This document shows, one piece after another, positions 26,495-34,681 of a stretch of DNA of 47,919 bases; the stretch's first letter is position 1; each line of letters opens with the position of its first letter. The translations under genes were made by a program, and so were the position numbers. Source of the stretch: CAZLBV01 sp964557845. GTDB taxonomy: Bacteria > Acidobacteriota > Aminicenantia > Aminicenantales > Aminicenantaceae. The DNA is taken from assembly GCA_964557845.1 (NCBI GenBank), contig CAZLBV010000243.1, positions 1 to 47,919 of the forward strand, given 5' to 3'. The notes under the pieces are model-generated. The model was given only the letters and a program-made list of their open reading frames with translations, was not told the DNA's origin and ran no database searches.

Positions 26495-26555
26495 TCATTA
26501 ACCTTCTTTTTACTTTCTTATCCAATGAAATGAGGGAACTTCAAATTTTTGTTGG

Positions 26556-26584
26556 TTGTAAATATCAGATTATTTAAATATAAT
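26556..26584 (+). promoter_or_regulatory. Candidate sigma-70 promoter of the outer-membrane barrel gene
   Basis: TTGTAA at 26556-26561, a 17-nt spacer and a perfect TATAAT at 26579-26584. The start point near 26591 supports translation from the ATG at 26612. Confidence 0.55.
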
Positions 26585-26611
26585 GAAACAGACAATAATA
26601 AGGGGATAAAA

Positions 26612-27223
26612 ATGTTACTTTTAAGAGGTAAAAACATTAAGTTAGGGCATATAAGACGAATACTTCTATTATCGATAATGACAATTGTTTTTATAAATTT
26701 AACGGCCTATGCCGAAATTCATCTCAAAGGAATGGGAGGATGGACCCGATCGACCACAGACATATGGCATCTCAAACCGATCAATAATTTCGTGGGCGGA
26801 ATCGGAGTGGAATTCTGGCCGGTCGAATACTTAGGTTTTGAGTTGGATGCCTTAGTTGTTAATAAAGGGCATGCGGACCCACCCGATCGGCCCTATTATT
26901 ATGAGAAGGACGGAACCTTCACACAAATAAGTATCCCTTTTATGCTCAAATTGAGAATGAAATTGGGAAGCTTCAGGATCGGCGTTTTAGAAGGAATCGC
27001 CATATCTCCCATTATTGGTGAGATGGACTCAAATTTTCACAACTTCGATTATAATCTCATTGTGGGTGGATTTATCGAAAAATGGTTTTCTGATATGGCC
27101 ATGTTTATTGACGTCAGATACGACTGGGGGTTTAATTATCTCGCCATCGATTATGTTCCCTCCAGAGTTTCATTTAAAACCCGAACCTTATATATTATGG
27201 GCGGGATTAAGTTCGGGCTGTGA
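26612..27223 (+). CDS. Predicted small outer-membrane beta-barrel protein
   Basis: The 203-residue product has a positively charged start and a signal peptide with an AYA cleavage site near residue 35. The rest alternates hydrophobic and polar residues in short strands with turn motifs (GMGGW, GGIGVEFWPVEYLGFEL, IGVLEGIAISP) and ends in GGIKFGL, as in eight-stranded outer-membrane-protein folds (OmpA/porin-like 'outer membrane protein beta-barrel'). No ligand can be inferred. AAGGGG seven bases before the ATG fixes the start; the upstream TTG extension is disregarded. Confidence 0.7.
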   Translation: MLLLRGKNIKLGHIRRILLLSIMTIVFINLTAYAEIHLKGMGGWTRSTTDIWHLKPINNFVGGIGVEFWPVEYLGFELDALVVNKGHADPPDRPYYYEKDGTFTQISIPFMLKLRMKLGSFRIGVLEGIAISPIIGEMDSNFHNFDYNLIVGGFIEKWFSDMAMFIDVRYDWGFNYLAIDYVPSRVSFKTRTLYIMGGIKFGL

Positions 27224-27273
27224 TTTAGAAGTTCTGCTTAGTTTACTTATTTGATTTTTTAATTTATTGCCGC

Positions 27274-30078
27274 TTAACTTCCATCTGTAATCGTCAGCTC
27301 AACTTCGATTATTTCCGGAGGATCGACCGAACCTTTGGCAGTGATTTCGATGGTCCCGGTGTAGGTGCCGGCTGTCATGCCTGTAATATCTATGAATATC
27401 TTGATCTTATCCTTTTCACCCGTGGACGTGCCTCTTTTCCGGCTGGTGCTCAACCAGGAGTCAATGGCCTGGATACGATAGCGCAGCTTTCCCGGACCTT
27501 TGTTTCTGATCAGAAACACCAAAGGATCAGGATTCTCACCACCTTCTTCAGCCGTCACTGAGAATTTTTTCTTATTTAATTTAATCGCCGGGCCCTTGAT
27601 CTTAAGCTTGATCAGCATGTTCTGCGGGCTGTTGTAGGCATCCTGGCTGTAGACCTTGACCGCACCAGCATGAGTGCCGGATTTCATTTTTTTGCCGGAG
27701 GTAACAGTGACTGCAATGGCATCTGTTTCTTTTCTTACATCCCCGGAATCAGGAGCTACGCTTAACCATTTCTGATCGGTGTAGATACTATAATTGATGA
27801 TCCCTTTTCCGGTATTGCTCACTTTGATATTTCTTTCGCGGGAAACCACCGTCTGATAAGGAGCAGTAAATCTCAGCATGTCTTTATTGAGCTTTAACTT
27901 GCCTTCCGGACCGCCGTCTCTGATCCTGGCTACAAAACCATCTCTATTTCCATGATAATTCATCGAATAGGAACCTGGCGTTGTGGGAAAATCCGGGGAA
28001 GATGTACTGCCGGCAACATAGATCGCTCCAAAAGAATCTGCCGCAATTCCAGAGCAGCTATCATATCCGCTTCCCCCAAAATAAGTAGAATATAGTATGT
28101 TTCCGTTATTAGTATCCAGCTTTACAATAAAAGAATCTCGACCTCCGGCTAAGGTGCTTTGGAAGGCATCATCAGTAACTTGGAAATTTTCTGCATTGGT
28201 TTCTCCTACGACATAAACTCCTCCTCGTCCATCAACAGCAACATCATGAGGACAAGTAAAAGTTAACCAATAATCACCATCGAGAAACCCTTTGCTATAG
28301 AGTATAGCAGATCCATCCGCATTGAATTTTTTCAAATAAGCACCCCATCCTGGTAAATAGTCACATAAGCTATACCCGGCTATATAAACATTGCCGCTAC
28401 CATCAACATCTATTCCTGTTGAATACACCTCCACTTCATCAAAACCACCACCTTCTGCCGTATAGGTTGAAAAAACCAGGCTGGTTCCTGATGGATTGAT
28501 CTTGGCAAGAAATGTTCCTCCCCAATCCGAAATGGTTTCCATATAAGCACCCGGAGTGGTAGGAATTTTAGGACCATAAGAACCCCATTTATCATAATGG
28601 TCACCGATAATATAGGCGTTTCCATTAAAATCCACAGTAATCCCACCAAAAGACAGCCCATCTTCTCCGAAAAAGGTCGAATAACCCAAAGAGGACAACT
28701 GAGGATTGAACTTGGTAATAAATATATTAGGATATGGGTCGAATTCATCATCGATAACGCCAGGAGTAGTGGGAAAATCAGATGAATAGGTAAGGCCGCC
28801 AATATAGATATTATCACTCCCATCAATTCCAATTTTCCCATCTTCACTGGCATTTCCGCCTAAATATGTTGCATATCTAAACTGTCCGGTAGATGTAAAT
28901 TTTGCAACAAATACATCCATGCTGCCATTGAGCTTTTTATCATAAGCATTGGCATGGGTAGGCAGATCGCTGGATTTGGTAGGACCAGCAATCACGGGGC
29001 CGTCATCTCCCCATGAATATCTAATACTCGAACCTGTTTCACTGTCTGATCCACCATAATATGTAGAAAAAAGCAGGTTTGCTCCTGTGGAATCCAACTT
29101 GGCTATGAAAGCATCATAATCATTCAGTACTCGGTCATAAGCTCCAGGTGTTGTGGGAAAATTGGTTGAAGATGTAGTCCCGACCACATAGGCATTTAAA
29201 TGCAGGTCTATAGCGATATCCTGACAAGAATCATAACTACTTCCCCCTAAAAAAGTTGAGTAAATTAATGATGGATCAATTATCAGTTCCTTTTCGGGAT
29301 TAAAAACATCAACATCAAAACCGATCAAATTTTCATTATTTATCTTATACTCTGTGGTTATCAGAGATTTTTTACCTTTGATCATCTGATAAGAAACCGG
29401 CGCATCTTCCTTTAAGATCCGTGATCGTGTGTTTATCTCCATCTGTCTATTGTCGTTAACAACAATGCTTTCAATGCCTTCATACATGAATCTAATATTA
29501 TCGATATTGCCCCCGGGTCTGACCACATATTCATGTTTTAATTTCCCCTGATGCTCAAACACCACAAGATCTATATGCGGCCACAGCTCTTCATAAACAA
29601 TCTTTCGAAAGGATGCCGCTCCTTCCACCCATTTATCAGGGTCATTTCCCTTATAAAAATTAAATACAGCCCGAGAGGCTTGTGCGCCTATTACATTAAC
29701 ATTGGGATTAGGATTTAGAAAACGTAGTCGGACATTTTCCAGCACTGCTGTCTTGCCCTGAATTTTTTGGTCAGTTAAATTCGAATCAAAAGCATGTCCC
29801 TTGTTCTTTTTCTGATTCCAAATAATAAACTGATAGTCGATATAATCTTCTGTAAAAAGAACATTTCCCTGGGGCATTTTGATATGGTAGTTTATCCGGT
29901 TATCCATTTGTCCCTTATTTTCGACGAAATAAAAAGTATTAGGAACCGAAATCTCTGATTTTAGTTCGGGTTTCCCTTTTGAGAGGTTTTGTGTTTGGTT
30001 ATTTCCTAATACACCTTGGAAACTAACGCTTAAGAAACATATAAAAACCAAAAAAAATCTACTATACGCTTTTTTCAT
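27274..30078 (-). CDS. Secreted SBBP beta-propeller protein with N-terminal DUF7948-like and C-terminal BACON-like domains
   Basis: A signal peptide (to about residue 25) precedes a domain with FYFVENKGQMDNRINYHI and FYKGNDPDKW, the lead domain that usually comes before SBBP repeats. From about 268 to 730 there are roughly eight propeller repeats of the type YSTFLGGSSYD..G..D..GNAYVVGTT.S.NFPTTPGAYD. Three Ig-like segments follow (about 735-934), the first resembling BACON (SVAPDSGDV). Such proteins are surface or extracellular; their partners are unknown. AGGAGGG precedes the ATG by only four bases. It is convergent with the barrel gene (50-nt gap). Confidence 0.88.
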   Translation of the reverse strand: MKKAYSRFFLVFICFLSVSFQGVLGNNQTQNLSKGKPELKSEISVPNTFYFVENKGQMDNRINYHIKMPQGNVLFTEDYIDYQFIIWNQKKNKGHAFDSNLTDQKIQGKTAVLENVRLRFLNPNPNVNVIGAQASRAVFNFYKGNDPDKWVEGAASFRKIVYEELWPHIDLVVFEHQGKLKHEYVVRPGGNIDNIRFMYEGIESIVVNDNRQMEINTRSRILKEDAPVSYQMIKGKKSLITTEYKINNENLIGFDVDVFNPEKELIIDPSLIYSTFLGGSSYDSCQDIAIDLHLNAYVVGTTSSTNFPTTPGAYDRVLNDYDAFIAKLDSTGANLLFSTYYGGSDSETGSSIRYSWGDDGPVIAGPTKSSDLPTHANAYDKKLNGSMDVFVAKFTSTGQFRYATYLGGNASEDGKIGIDGSDNIYIGGLTYSSDFPTTPGVIDDEFDPYPNIFITKFNPQLSSLGYSTFFGEDGLSFGGITVDFNGNAYIIGDHYDKWGSYGPKIPTTPGAYMETISDWGGTFLAKINPSGTSLVFSTYTAEGGGFDEVEVYSTGIDVDGSGNVYIAGYSLCDYLPGWGAYLKKFNADGSAILYSKGFLDGDYWLTFTCPHDVAVDGRGGVYVVGETNAENFQVTDDAFQSTLAGGRDSFIVKLDTNNGNILYSTYFGGSGYDSCSGIAADSFGAIYVAGSTSSPDFPTTPGSYSMNYHGNRDGFVARIRDGGPEGKLKLNKDMLRFTAPYQTVVSRERNIKVSNTGKGIINYSIYTDQKWLSVAPDSGDVRKETDAIAVTVTSGKKMKSGTHAGAVKVYSQDAYNSPQNMLIKLKIKGPAIKLNKKKFSVTAEEGGENPDPLVFLIRNKGPGKLRYRIQAIDSWLSTSRKRGTSTGEKDKIKIFIDITGMTAGTYTGTIEITAKGSVDPPEIIEVELTITDGS

Positions 30079-30157
30079 GATTCCCTCCTGAAAAAAATAC
30101 GAGAAACAGCTATTAAAAAACTCTAAAGTTTTAATACCCGCATAAAACGCTTTTTAG

Positions 30158-30186
30158 AACTTATCAAAAGAGAAAATAAATGTCAA
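30158..30186 (-). promoter_or_regulatory. Candidate promoter of the SBBP gene
   Basis: Minus-strand TTGACA (30186-30181) is perfect; a TAAGTT lies 17 nt downstream (30163-30158), a poor -10. The rest of the 30079-30278 gap shows only an A+T-rich small hairpin. Confidence 0.35.
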
Positions 30187-30278
30187 ATTTATAGAGATAT
30201 AGAATTATAAATAAGCCAAAGCAACATTAGAGTCAGGTATGAATGAATTCTTTTGGATTATTCAAGCAAGTGATTGTC

Positions 30279-32420
30279 TCAAAAGAAAGGCACATAGATC
30301 CCAAGGAAAATCGAGCGGCCGAATATGGAATAACTGTTATTTCGGGCAGAATAATCGCTGCTGTATTCATAATGGAGGATATTTTTCCGGTTAAGGAGAT
30401 TGGTTATGCCGAAATAAAAAATGAGCATTCTGTTTTGGAAAATGAAACTCTTGCTGCCATTAAGGTCCATCCGCTGATAGGAAGGAAATCTGCTGCTGAA
30501 AGGCACTCCCCAGTTGGGAACATAAGTCTCGTTTTCAGCATCCCATTCCCGGCCCAACAAAGGGGTATGGGGCAAGCCCGTTGCATAGGAGAACCGGACG
30601 CCCAAATTAACACTATCGAACTTGAGCTTGAATATTCCGGTTACAGAATGAGTGATCTCATAAGGAGAAGTGGATAAAACCAGCACATCATTTTCCTTAC
30701 GCTGGGAATGTAAATAATTGTAGACTAAAAAAGTGTCATATTTAAGCTGCTTCCATTTGATGTACAGCTCCGCACCCCGGCCGAATCCCAGGCCGTTGTT
30801 GCTGACTTTGCCCTCTTCCCCATCCTCAGACAAGAATAGATTCCGGTATTCCTTGTTATAAACAGTGACGCGGAGATCCAGAGGATCGGTGATCTTATCA
30901 TAAGTAAAAGATATATGGCCGGCATTTTTGGCTTTTAATTCGTTCTTCGCCAGCACAAAATAATCACCAAACTGATGATGATAACCAGCCGACACCCTCA
31001 AAACATCATTTTGGGTGATAAAATAAGCCAGTGAGATCCTTGGATCGAAATTTGTGCTGGTATTCTTGACCGAAAGCGAACTGGCCCTGCTCCCAACAGT
31101 GAGATAAAATTTATCTGATAATCTGAATTTATCGCTTACATAAACTCCGTATCTGGTGCCTTGGACATCAGTATATTCAGAGCCACTGTTAGATAATTCA
31201 TAGGCAAAATCAAGGTTTCTTCTCTGGATATCTGCTCCAAAATCAAAATAATGCCGTCCCAGGTCCAGAGAGGCATCCCACCTGGCCTGGAAACAAACAT
31301 CTTTGAATTCCTGTTGAAAAACATCTTTAATGTCAAAAAAAACCTGATGAGAAACACGTGATACGGTCAGGGTCGACACCAGCTTCTTTGACAGGGTGGA
31401 AGTCAGAGAAAATCCTGCAACTAGATTATCTGAGTTTGTACTGAATCCACTGTCCTGGGCAAAATCATAGTTATCCTTTAAGGCCTGAATTCTCAACGTA
31501 TTTGACTTATTTATTTTAAGATTGAGTTTGGCAGATGCATGTTCGGTTTCAAATTCATTCTCTTCGTGACCATTGATCCTGGTCATCAATCCCGAATGCC
31601 CCCGGTTATAGCTGGCTACCAGACTTCCTGCTTTTTTAATGGGCAAACCGACATAACTGTTTAAACCCATGATCGAAAGCCCAAGCCCACCTTCTCCACT
31701 GGTTATGTCGTTTTTTGCGGTTATATCCATGATCCCTGAGAGGGCATCGCCGTATTTAGTGTGAAAACCGGAGGTTGAAACCCGAAATCCTTCAATCACC
31801 TGGTTATCAAAAATACTGAAATAGGCTTCATGCAGAGAGCCGGTCAAAAAGGGATGATTGATCTCGATCCCGTCATAAAAATAGGCTACTTCATCGGCTG
31901 CCCCGCCCCGGATCAAAATACTGGAAGAGTCAGGTTGAGAATTGACTCCTGGCAGAAGCTGGGTGGCATACAGAGGATCTGCAGCTGTTCCGGGAAGGGT
32001 ATAAACATCCATCCGTTTGAGGGTCACGGTCTTTTGGACACCCTCCTCAGAAAACAGACTGTCAGCCGTAACCGTTATCTGGTGAGAAGGAAGAGGCTCC
32101 AATTCCATCTCGATCAGGATATCAACACCGGGTTTAACCGCCAGCTCTTTTTGTTTATAACCCACTTGAAAAACTTCCAAGATCAATTCCTTGACTGATC
32201 CGGCGGATTCCAGGTTTAGTTTAAACGTCCCGTCATAATCAGCCGAGGTTCCTATCTCGGTTCCCTTAATAGAAATATAAGCGGGGAGCGGATCTTTGGT
32301 TTCTTTATCGACAACTTTTCCGGTGATAAAATTTTGATTTTCACCCATAAGATCTGCTATGACAAATACACACAGGAAAAGAAGAAAAAATGATTTTTTA
32401 AAGCTTTGTATATCCAGCAT
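30279..32420 (-). CDS. TonB-dependent receptor with CarboxypepD_reg-like N-terminal domain
   Basis: After a signal peptide (to about residue 26) comes a carboxypeptidase-regulatory-like domain (about 30-110: ITGKVVDKETKDPLPAYISIKGTEIGTSADYDGTFKL) as in SusC-like receptors. A plug follows with LLPGVNSQPDSSSILIRGGAADEVAYFYDGIEI, then a barrel ending in YVPFF with the terminal Phe expected for outer-membrane insertion. At 713 residues it is shorter than SusC and no SusD partner is adjacent. The ligand is unknown. AGGGAATTTAAG precedes the ATG. The TPR gene lies 86 nt upstream on the same strand and could be co-transcribed. Confidence 0.9.
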   Translation of the reverse strand: MLDIQSFKKSFFLLFLCVFVIADLMGENQNFITGKVVDKETKDPLPAYISIKGTEIGTSADYDGTFKLNLESAGSVKELILEVFQVGYKQKELAVKPGVDILIEMELEPLPSHQITVTADSLFSEEGVQKTVTLKRMDVYTLPGTAADPLYATQLLPGVNSQPDSSSILIRGGAADEVAYFYDGIEINHPFLTGSLHEAYFSIFDNQVIEGFRVSTSGFHTKYGDALSGIMDITAKNDITSGEGGLGLSIMGLNSYVGLPIKKAGSLVASYNRGHSGLMTRINGHEENEFETEHASAKLNLKINKSNTLRIQALKDNYDFAQDSGFSTNSDNLVAGFSLTSTLSKKLVSTLTVSRVSHQVFFDIKDVFQQEFKDVCFQARWDASLDLGRHYFDFGADIQRRNLDFAYELSNSGSEYTDVQGTRYGVYVSDKFRLSDKFYLTVGSRASSLSVKNTSTNFDPRISLAYFITQNDVLRVSAGYHHQFGDYFVLAKNELKAKNAGHISFTYDKITDPLDLRVTVYNKEYRNLFLSEDGEEGKVSNNGLGFGRGAELYIKWKQLKYDTFLVYNYLHSQRKENDVLVLSTSPYEITHSVTGIFKLKFDSVNLGVRFSYATGLPHTPLLGREWDAENETYVPNWGVPFSSRFPSYQRMDLNGSKSFIFQNRMLIFYFGITNLLNRKNILHYEYSSDYSARNNSYSIFGRSIFLGIYVPFF

Positions 32421-32506
32421 CTTAAATTCCCTAAAATCTCAATATTTTTATGGCTTAAAAGCAGGTCTTTTAGCTTTCGATCAAATCTCAGCTGGTATGC
32501 TTGAAA

Positions 32507-33292
32507 TCATTCCTTAATCTTTCTAAGCTCACCAGCCGCCAGGCCAAATTCAGGATTAACCGCAAGCGCCCTTGTGTACATTTCTTTGGCTTTTTCTGTT
32601 TCACCCTTTTGACTATAAGCCATTCCTAAAAAAGTGTAGGCCTCCTCTTTTCCCCAGGAAGGCAAAAATTCCTCTTCGATTGTTTCTTTTTCGAAGAGCT
32701 CAACACTCTGGCTTAAGGTTTTGATCGCCATATCCACACCTCCGCCATACTGTGCCGGAGTATAGAGTTCTGAAATTCCTTTTAAATAAAACACTCTGGG
32801 ATTATCCGGTGATTTTGTCGCAGCTTTCCCCATATACTGAAAGCTCTGAAATCCGAGAGACATGGCTTTTTCTTGATCGATCGCGATCTCAAATCCCAGC
32901 ATATAAGCATACAGGGCATCGAGCTCCCCGAATTCAGGATCAATTTCCATGGCTTTTAACAAATAGGTCTCACACTCTTTCACATATAGCTCAGCCCTTT
33001 CCATTTCCTGGGAAGCGATAAAATAGTTGGCCAATCTATAATCACACAAAGCCACATAGTAGAGCAGATACAGATTATCCTGCCCCTCTCTGGCGAGAAG
33101 CCCGAGAAAACGGTCCCTGGCATTTTTCATAATATCTGGATCCCAGGTATCCACGCCGGTTTTTAAAATCCTCTTTGTCTCAATGATCTTTTGGGCCAGT
33201 GCAGGATCTATTTTTTGATTGAAGTTAATTCCCGCTTCCAGAACAGCTAAACAGATCAATACACCAATAATCACATTAAATAGTTTTTTCAT
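32507..33292 (-). CDS. Exported TPR protein
   Basis: A signal sequence occupies about residues 1-20. The rest is helical with TPR-like pairs: SQEMERAELYVKECETYLLKAMEIDPEFGEL, NPRVFYLKGISELYTPAQYGGG, and a canonical final repeat EEAYTFLGMAYSQKGETEKAKEMYTRALAVNPEFG. The YGGG.DMAI element resembles TRAP-associated TatT-like and related TPR proteins. A periplasmic scaffold serving the downstream TonB receptor is possible. The second ATG (33292) was chosen because AGGAGG is six bases away from it and only three from the first. Its leader begins at the end of a MITE-like element. Confidence 0.82.
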   Translation of the reverse strand: MKKLFNVIIGVLICLAVLEAGINFNQKIDPALAQKIIETKRILKTGVDTWDPDIMKNARDRFLGLLAREGQDNLYLLYYVALCDYRLANYFIASQEMERAELYVKECETYLLKAMEIDPEFGELDALYAYMLGFEIAIDQEKAMSLGFQSFQYMGKAATKSPDNPRVFYLKGISELYTPAQYGGGVDMAIKTLSQSVELFEKETIEEEFLPSWGKEEAYTFLGMAYSQKGETEKAKEMYTRALAVNPEFGLAAGELRKIKE

Positions 33293-33330
33293 CATTTTCC
33301 TCCTATCTCGTTTATTAGGCTGGACTATTC

Positions 33331-33430
33331 ACGCGTCGAGGTTAGTGCAAACACAAGATGCCTTGAGTGAAGCTGTATTGAAATACTGCGAACTCAGGGC
33401 AGTGAAGTGTTTGCGCTGAAATCGACGCGC
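33331..33430 (+). repeat. 100-nt rod-like imperfect palindrome inside the MITE-like element
   Basis: Arms 33332-33354 and 33407-33429 pair at 21 of 23 positions counting two wobble pairs. An inner helix (33359-33368 with 33392-33401) and an apical helix (33372-33379 with 33382-33389) extend it to the tip. All three wobble pairs are U-G when read as plus-strand RNA and would be A-C mismatches on the minus strand, which hints at a structured plus-strand transcript. The stretch is clearly richer in G+C than its flanks. Confidence 0.7.
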
Positions 33431-33439
33431 CCACTGGGG

Positions 33440-33554
33440 AAAAAATGCCGATTCAGATAAATAATATGGAATGAATAACAGGACAAAATATTTTTTCGTA
33501 AAGTATTTGAAATACCTGATGATAATTTGTTTAATATGTCCATCGGCATTTTTT
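33440..33554. repeat. 13-bp perfect inverted repeat inside the MITE-like element
   Basis: AAAAAATGCCGAT (33440-33452) and ATCGGCATTTTTT (33542-33554) are perfect inverted copies 89 nt apart, with a GTATTT-G-AAATAC palindrome (33503-33515) between them. Read in either direction, the second arm ends in six T, so it could act as a bidirectional terminator with a long loop. Confidence 0.6.
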
Positions 33555-33568
33555 ATGAATAGTTCAGG

Positions 33569-33871
33569 CTATTTGATATCTTGGATTATCTTTTCCAGAT
33601 TACTCAAATACTCTTCAAAAGCCTTACGGCCAATCTCTGTTATTTGGCAAACCGTTTTCGGCTTTTTTTTGACGAACTTTTTCTTTATCTTTATGAATTT
33701 TTCTTTTTCCAGCAGGCTGAGATGAGAGCTGAGATTCCCATCCGTCAGCTTCAGTTTTACTTTTAAATAGTTAAACTCAGCTTCCTGGGAAACCATCAGG
33801 ATAGACATGATCCCCAGTCGTGCTTTTTGATGAAGGATTTTGTCCAGTTTAATCGCTAAATGTTCTTCCAT
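33569..33871 (-). CDS. Winged-helix transcriptional regulator (HTH_34 / PF13601 type)
   Basis: The 100-residue protein is a single winged helix: ARLGIMSILMVSQEAEFNYLKVKLKLTDGNLSSHLSLLEKEKFIKIKKK, where TDGNLSSHLSLLE is the recognition-helix signature of the HTH_34 family, followed by a basic wing and TEIGRKAFEEYLSNLEKII. It overlaps the upstream membrane-protein gene by 16 nt, so the two are co-translated. Two AAAGTACTTT palindromes at the operon promoter are probable binding sites. Its TAG stop contains the right TA border of the MITE-like element, so the insertion sits exactly at the gene's end. Confidence 0.88.
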   Translation of the reverse strand: MEEHLAIKLDKILHQKARLGIMSILMVSQEAEFNYLKVKLKLTDGNLSSHLSLLEKEKFIKIKKKFVKKKPKTVCQITEIGRKAFEEYLSNLEKIIQDIK

Positions 33872-34452
33872 TTTTTATTCATCACTATCCCGGTTATAAT
33901 CAAACCAACCCCGAATATCACACCCAAAATAATATCACCATAATCAGGCAGGAAAACAGCAGTCAATACAGAACTTATGTATCCAATGATCCCCATATAC
34001 AAAAGCCCTTTGAAAAATAGGAAACCTATCATCAAATACCCCGTAGAAATTACCATAAGTATGATTGGGGAGATATACTCGTTAGAGATCGAAGGATTAA
34101 GTGCTATCAAAAAAGAAAGAGAATAACCAAGAATAAATAAAGGCAGCCAAAATAAAAGAAACCACCGCATATAGTCTTTCCTTTCTTTTTTGGGCTGACT
34201 ACGCATTGAGCTGCGGCTTACCATTACAGTGGCTATGACTCCTATCACCGCTAAGGCTGTCCACCAAATACCGATCCAATATCCGTAAGGGATAAACAGT
34301 CTCTGCCCGGCCACTCCAACAAAACTAAATATTCCCCAGATAATGGCTATCCATCCGCCTCCATGCAGCGACATATCTCTTTTTGTCCGGAGAATGAGGG
34401 CTTTGATGAGCTCGATATTCTCTATTGCTTCCTGTTTTTCTTTTTCTTCCAT
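33856..34452 (-). CDS. Integral membrane protein paired with the winged-helix regulator
   Basis: The 198-residue product has a charged N-terminal helix (MEEKEKQEAIENIELIKALI) and about six membrane segments in three hairpins. It matches no family I can name with confidence. Small membrane proteins of this layout are often encoded next to HTH_34 regulators, where they may sense a membrane signal or be the regulated target. GAGG five bases ahead of the ATG gives the start. It is the first gene of the two-gene operon. Confidence 0.75.
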   Translation of the reverse strand: MEEKEKQEAIENIELIKALILRTKRDMSLHGGGWIAIIWGIFSFVGVAGQRLFIPYGYWIGIWWTALAVIGVIATVMVSRSSMRSQPKKERKDYMRWFLLFWLPLFILGYSLSFLIALNPSISNEYISPIILMVISTGYLMIGFLFFKGLLYMGIIGYISSVLTAVFLPDYGDIILGVIFGVGLIITGIVMNKKWKNI

Positions 34453-34477
34453 TATAACCTCGCATGTTTATTTTATT

Positions 34478-34505
34478 CAAAGTACTTTGATTTTGAAAGT
34501 ACTTT
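34478..34505. promoter_or_regulatory. Twin palindromic operators of the winged-helix operon
   Basis: CAAAGTACTTTG (34478-34489) and AAAGTACTTT (34496-34505) are perfect palindromes with centres 17 bp apart. The second overlaps the candidate -10 of the operon promoter, so a dimeric repressor bound here would block transcription. Confidence 0.6.
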
Positions 34506-34529
34506 ATATAAGCAAAATATTCTTGTCAA
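34501..34529 (-). promoter_or_regulatory. Promoter of the membrane-protein/regulator operon
   Basis: Minus-strand TTGACA (34529-34524) is perfect. The -10 is either TAAAGT at 17-nt spacing (34506-34501) or TATAAA at 15-nt spacing (34508-34503). Confidence 0.55.
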
Positions 34530-34681
34530 GTATTTTTTTACCTTACCTTTCTTTTCTTTATTACCCCCCTACAATAAATGCATTTATAGAATCATTTTCT
34601 TTTCTATGATATAAGCAAAAAAGAAAAATAAATAACATAATCATTAAGGGTTTTTTGAAATTTACTGTCGGAGAATTTAGA

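Larger units (their letters stand above)
33318..33569. mobile_element. MITE-like element with 14-15-bp inverted termini and TA target duplication
   Basis: The left end reads GGCTGGACTATTCA (33318-33331) and the right end, on the minus strand, GCCTGAACTATTCA (33569-33556): 12 of 14 match. Each end is flanked by TA (33316-33317 and 33570-33571), as expected for IS630/Tc1-mariner-type transposition. The 252-bp interior has no ORF but two inverted-repeat structures. The element fills the gap between the regulator stop codon (the right TA is part of the TAG stop) and the TPR ribosome site. A partial copy lies at 17314-17355. Confidence 0.65.

Noticed and set aside
33331..33430. Integron attC site
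   Set aside because: The size and palindromic shape fit, but there is no RYYYAAC/GTTRRRY core pair at the ends, no integrase and no cassette array. The outer TA-flanked termini explain the locus better.
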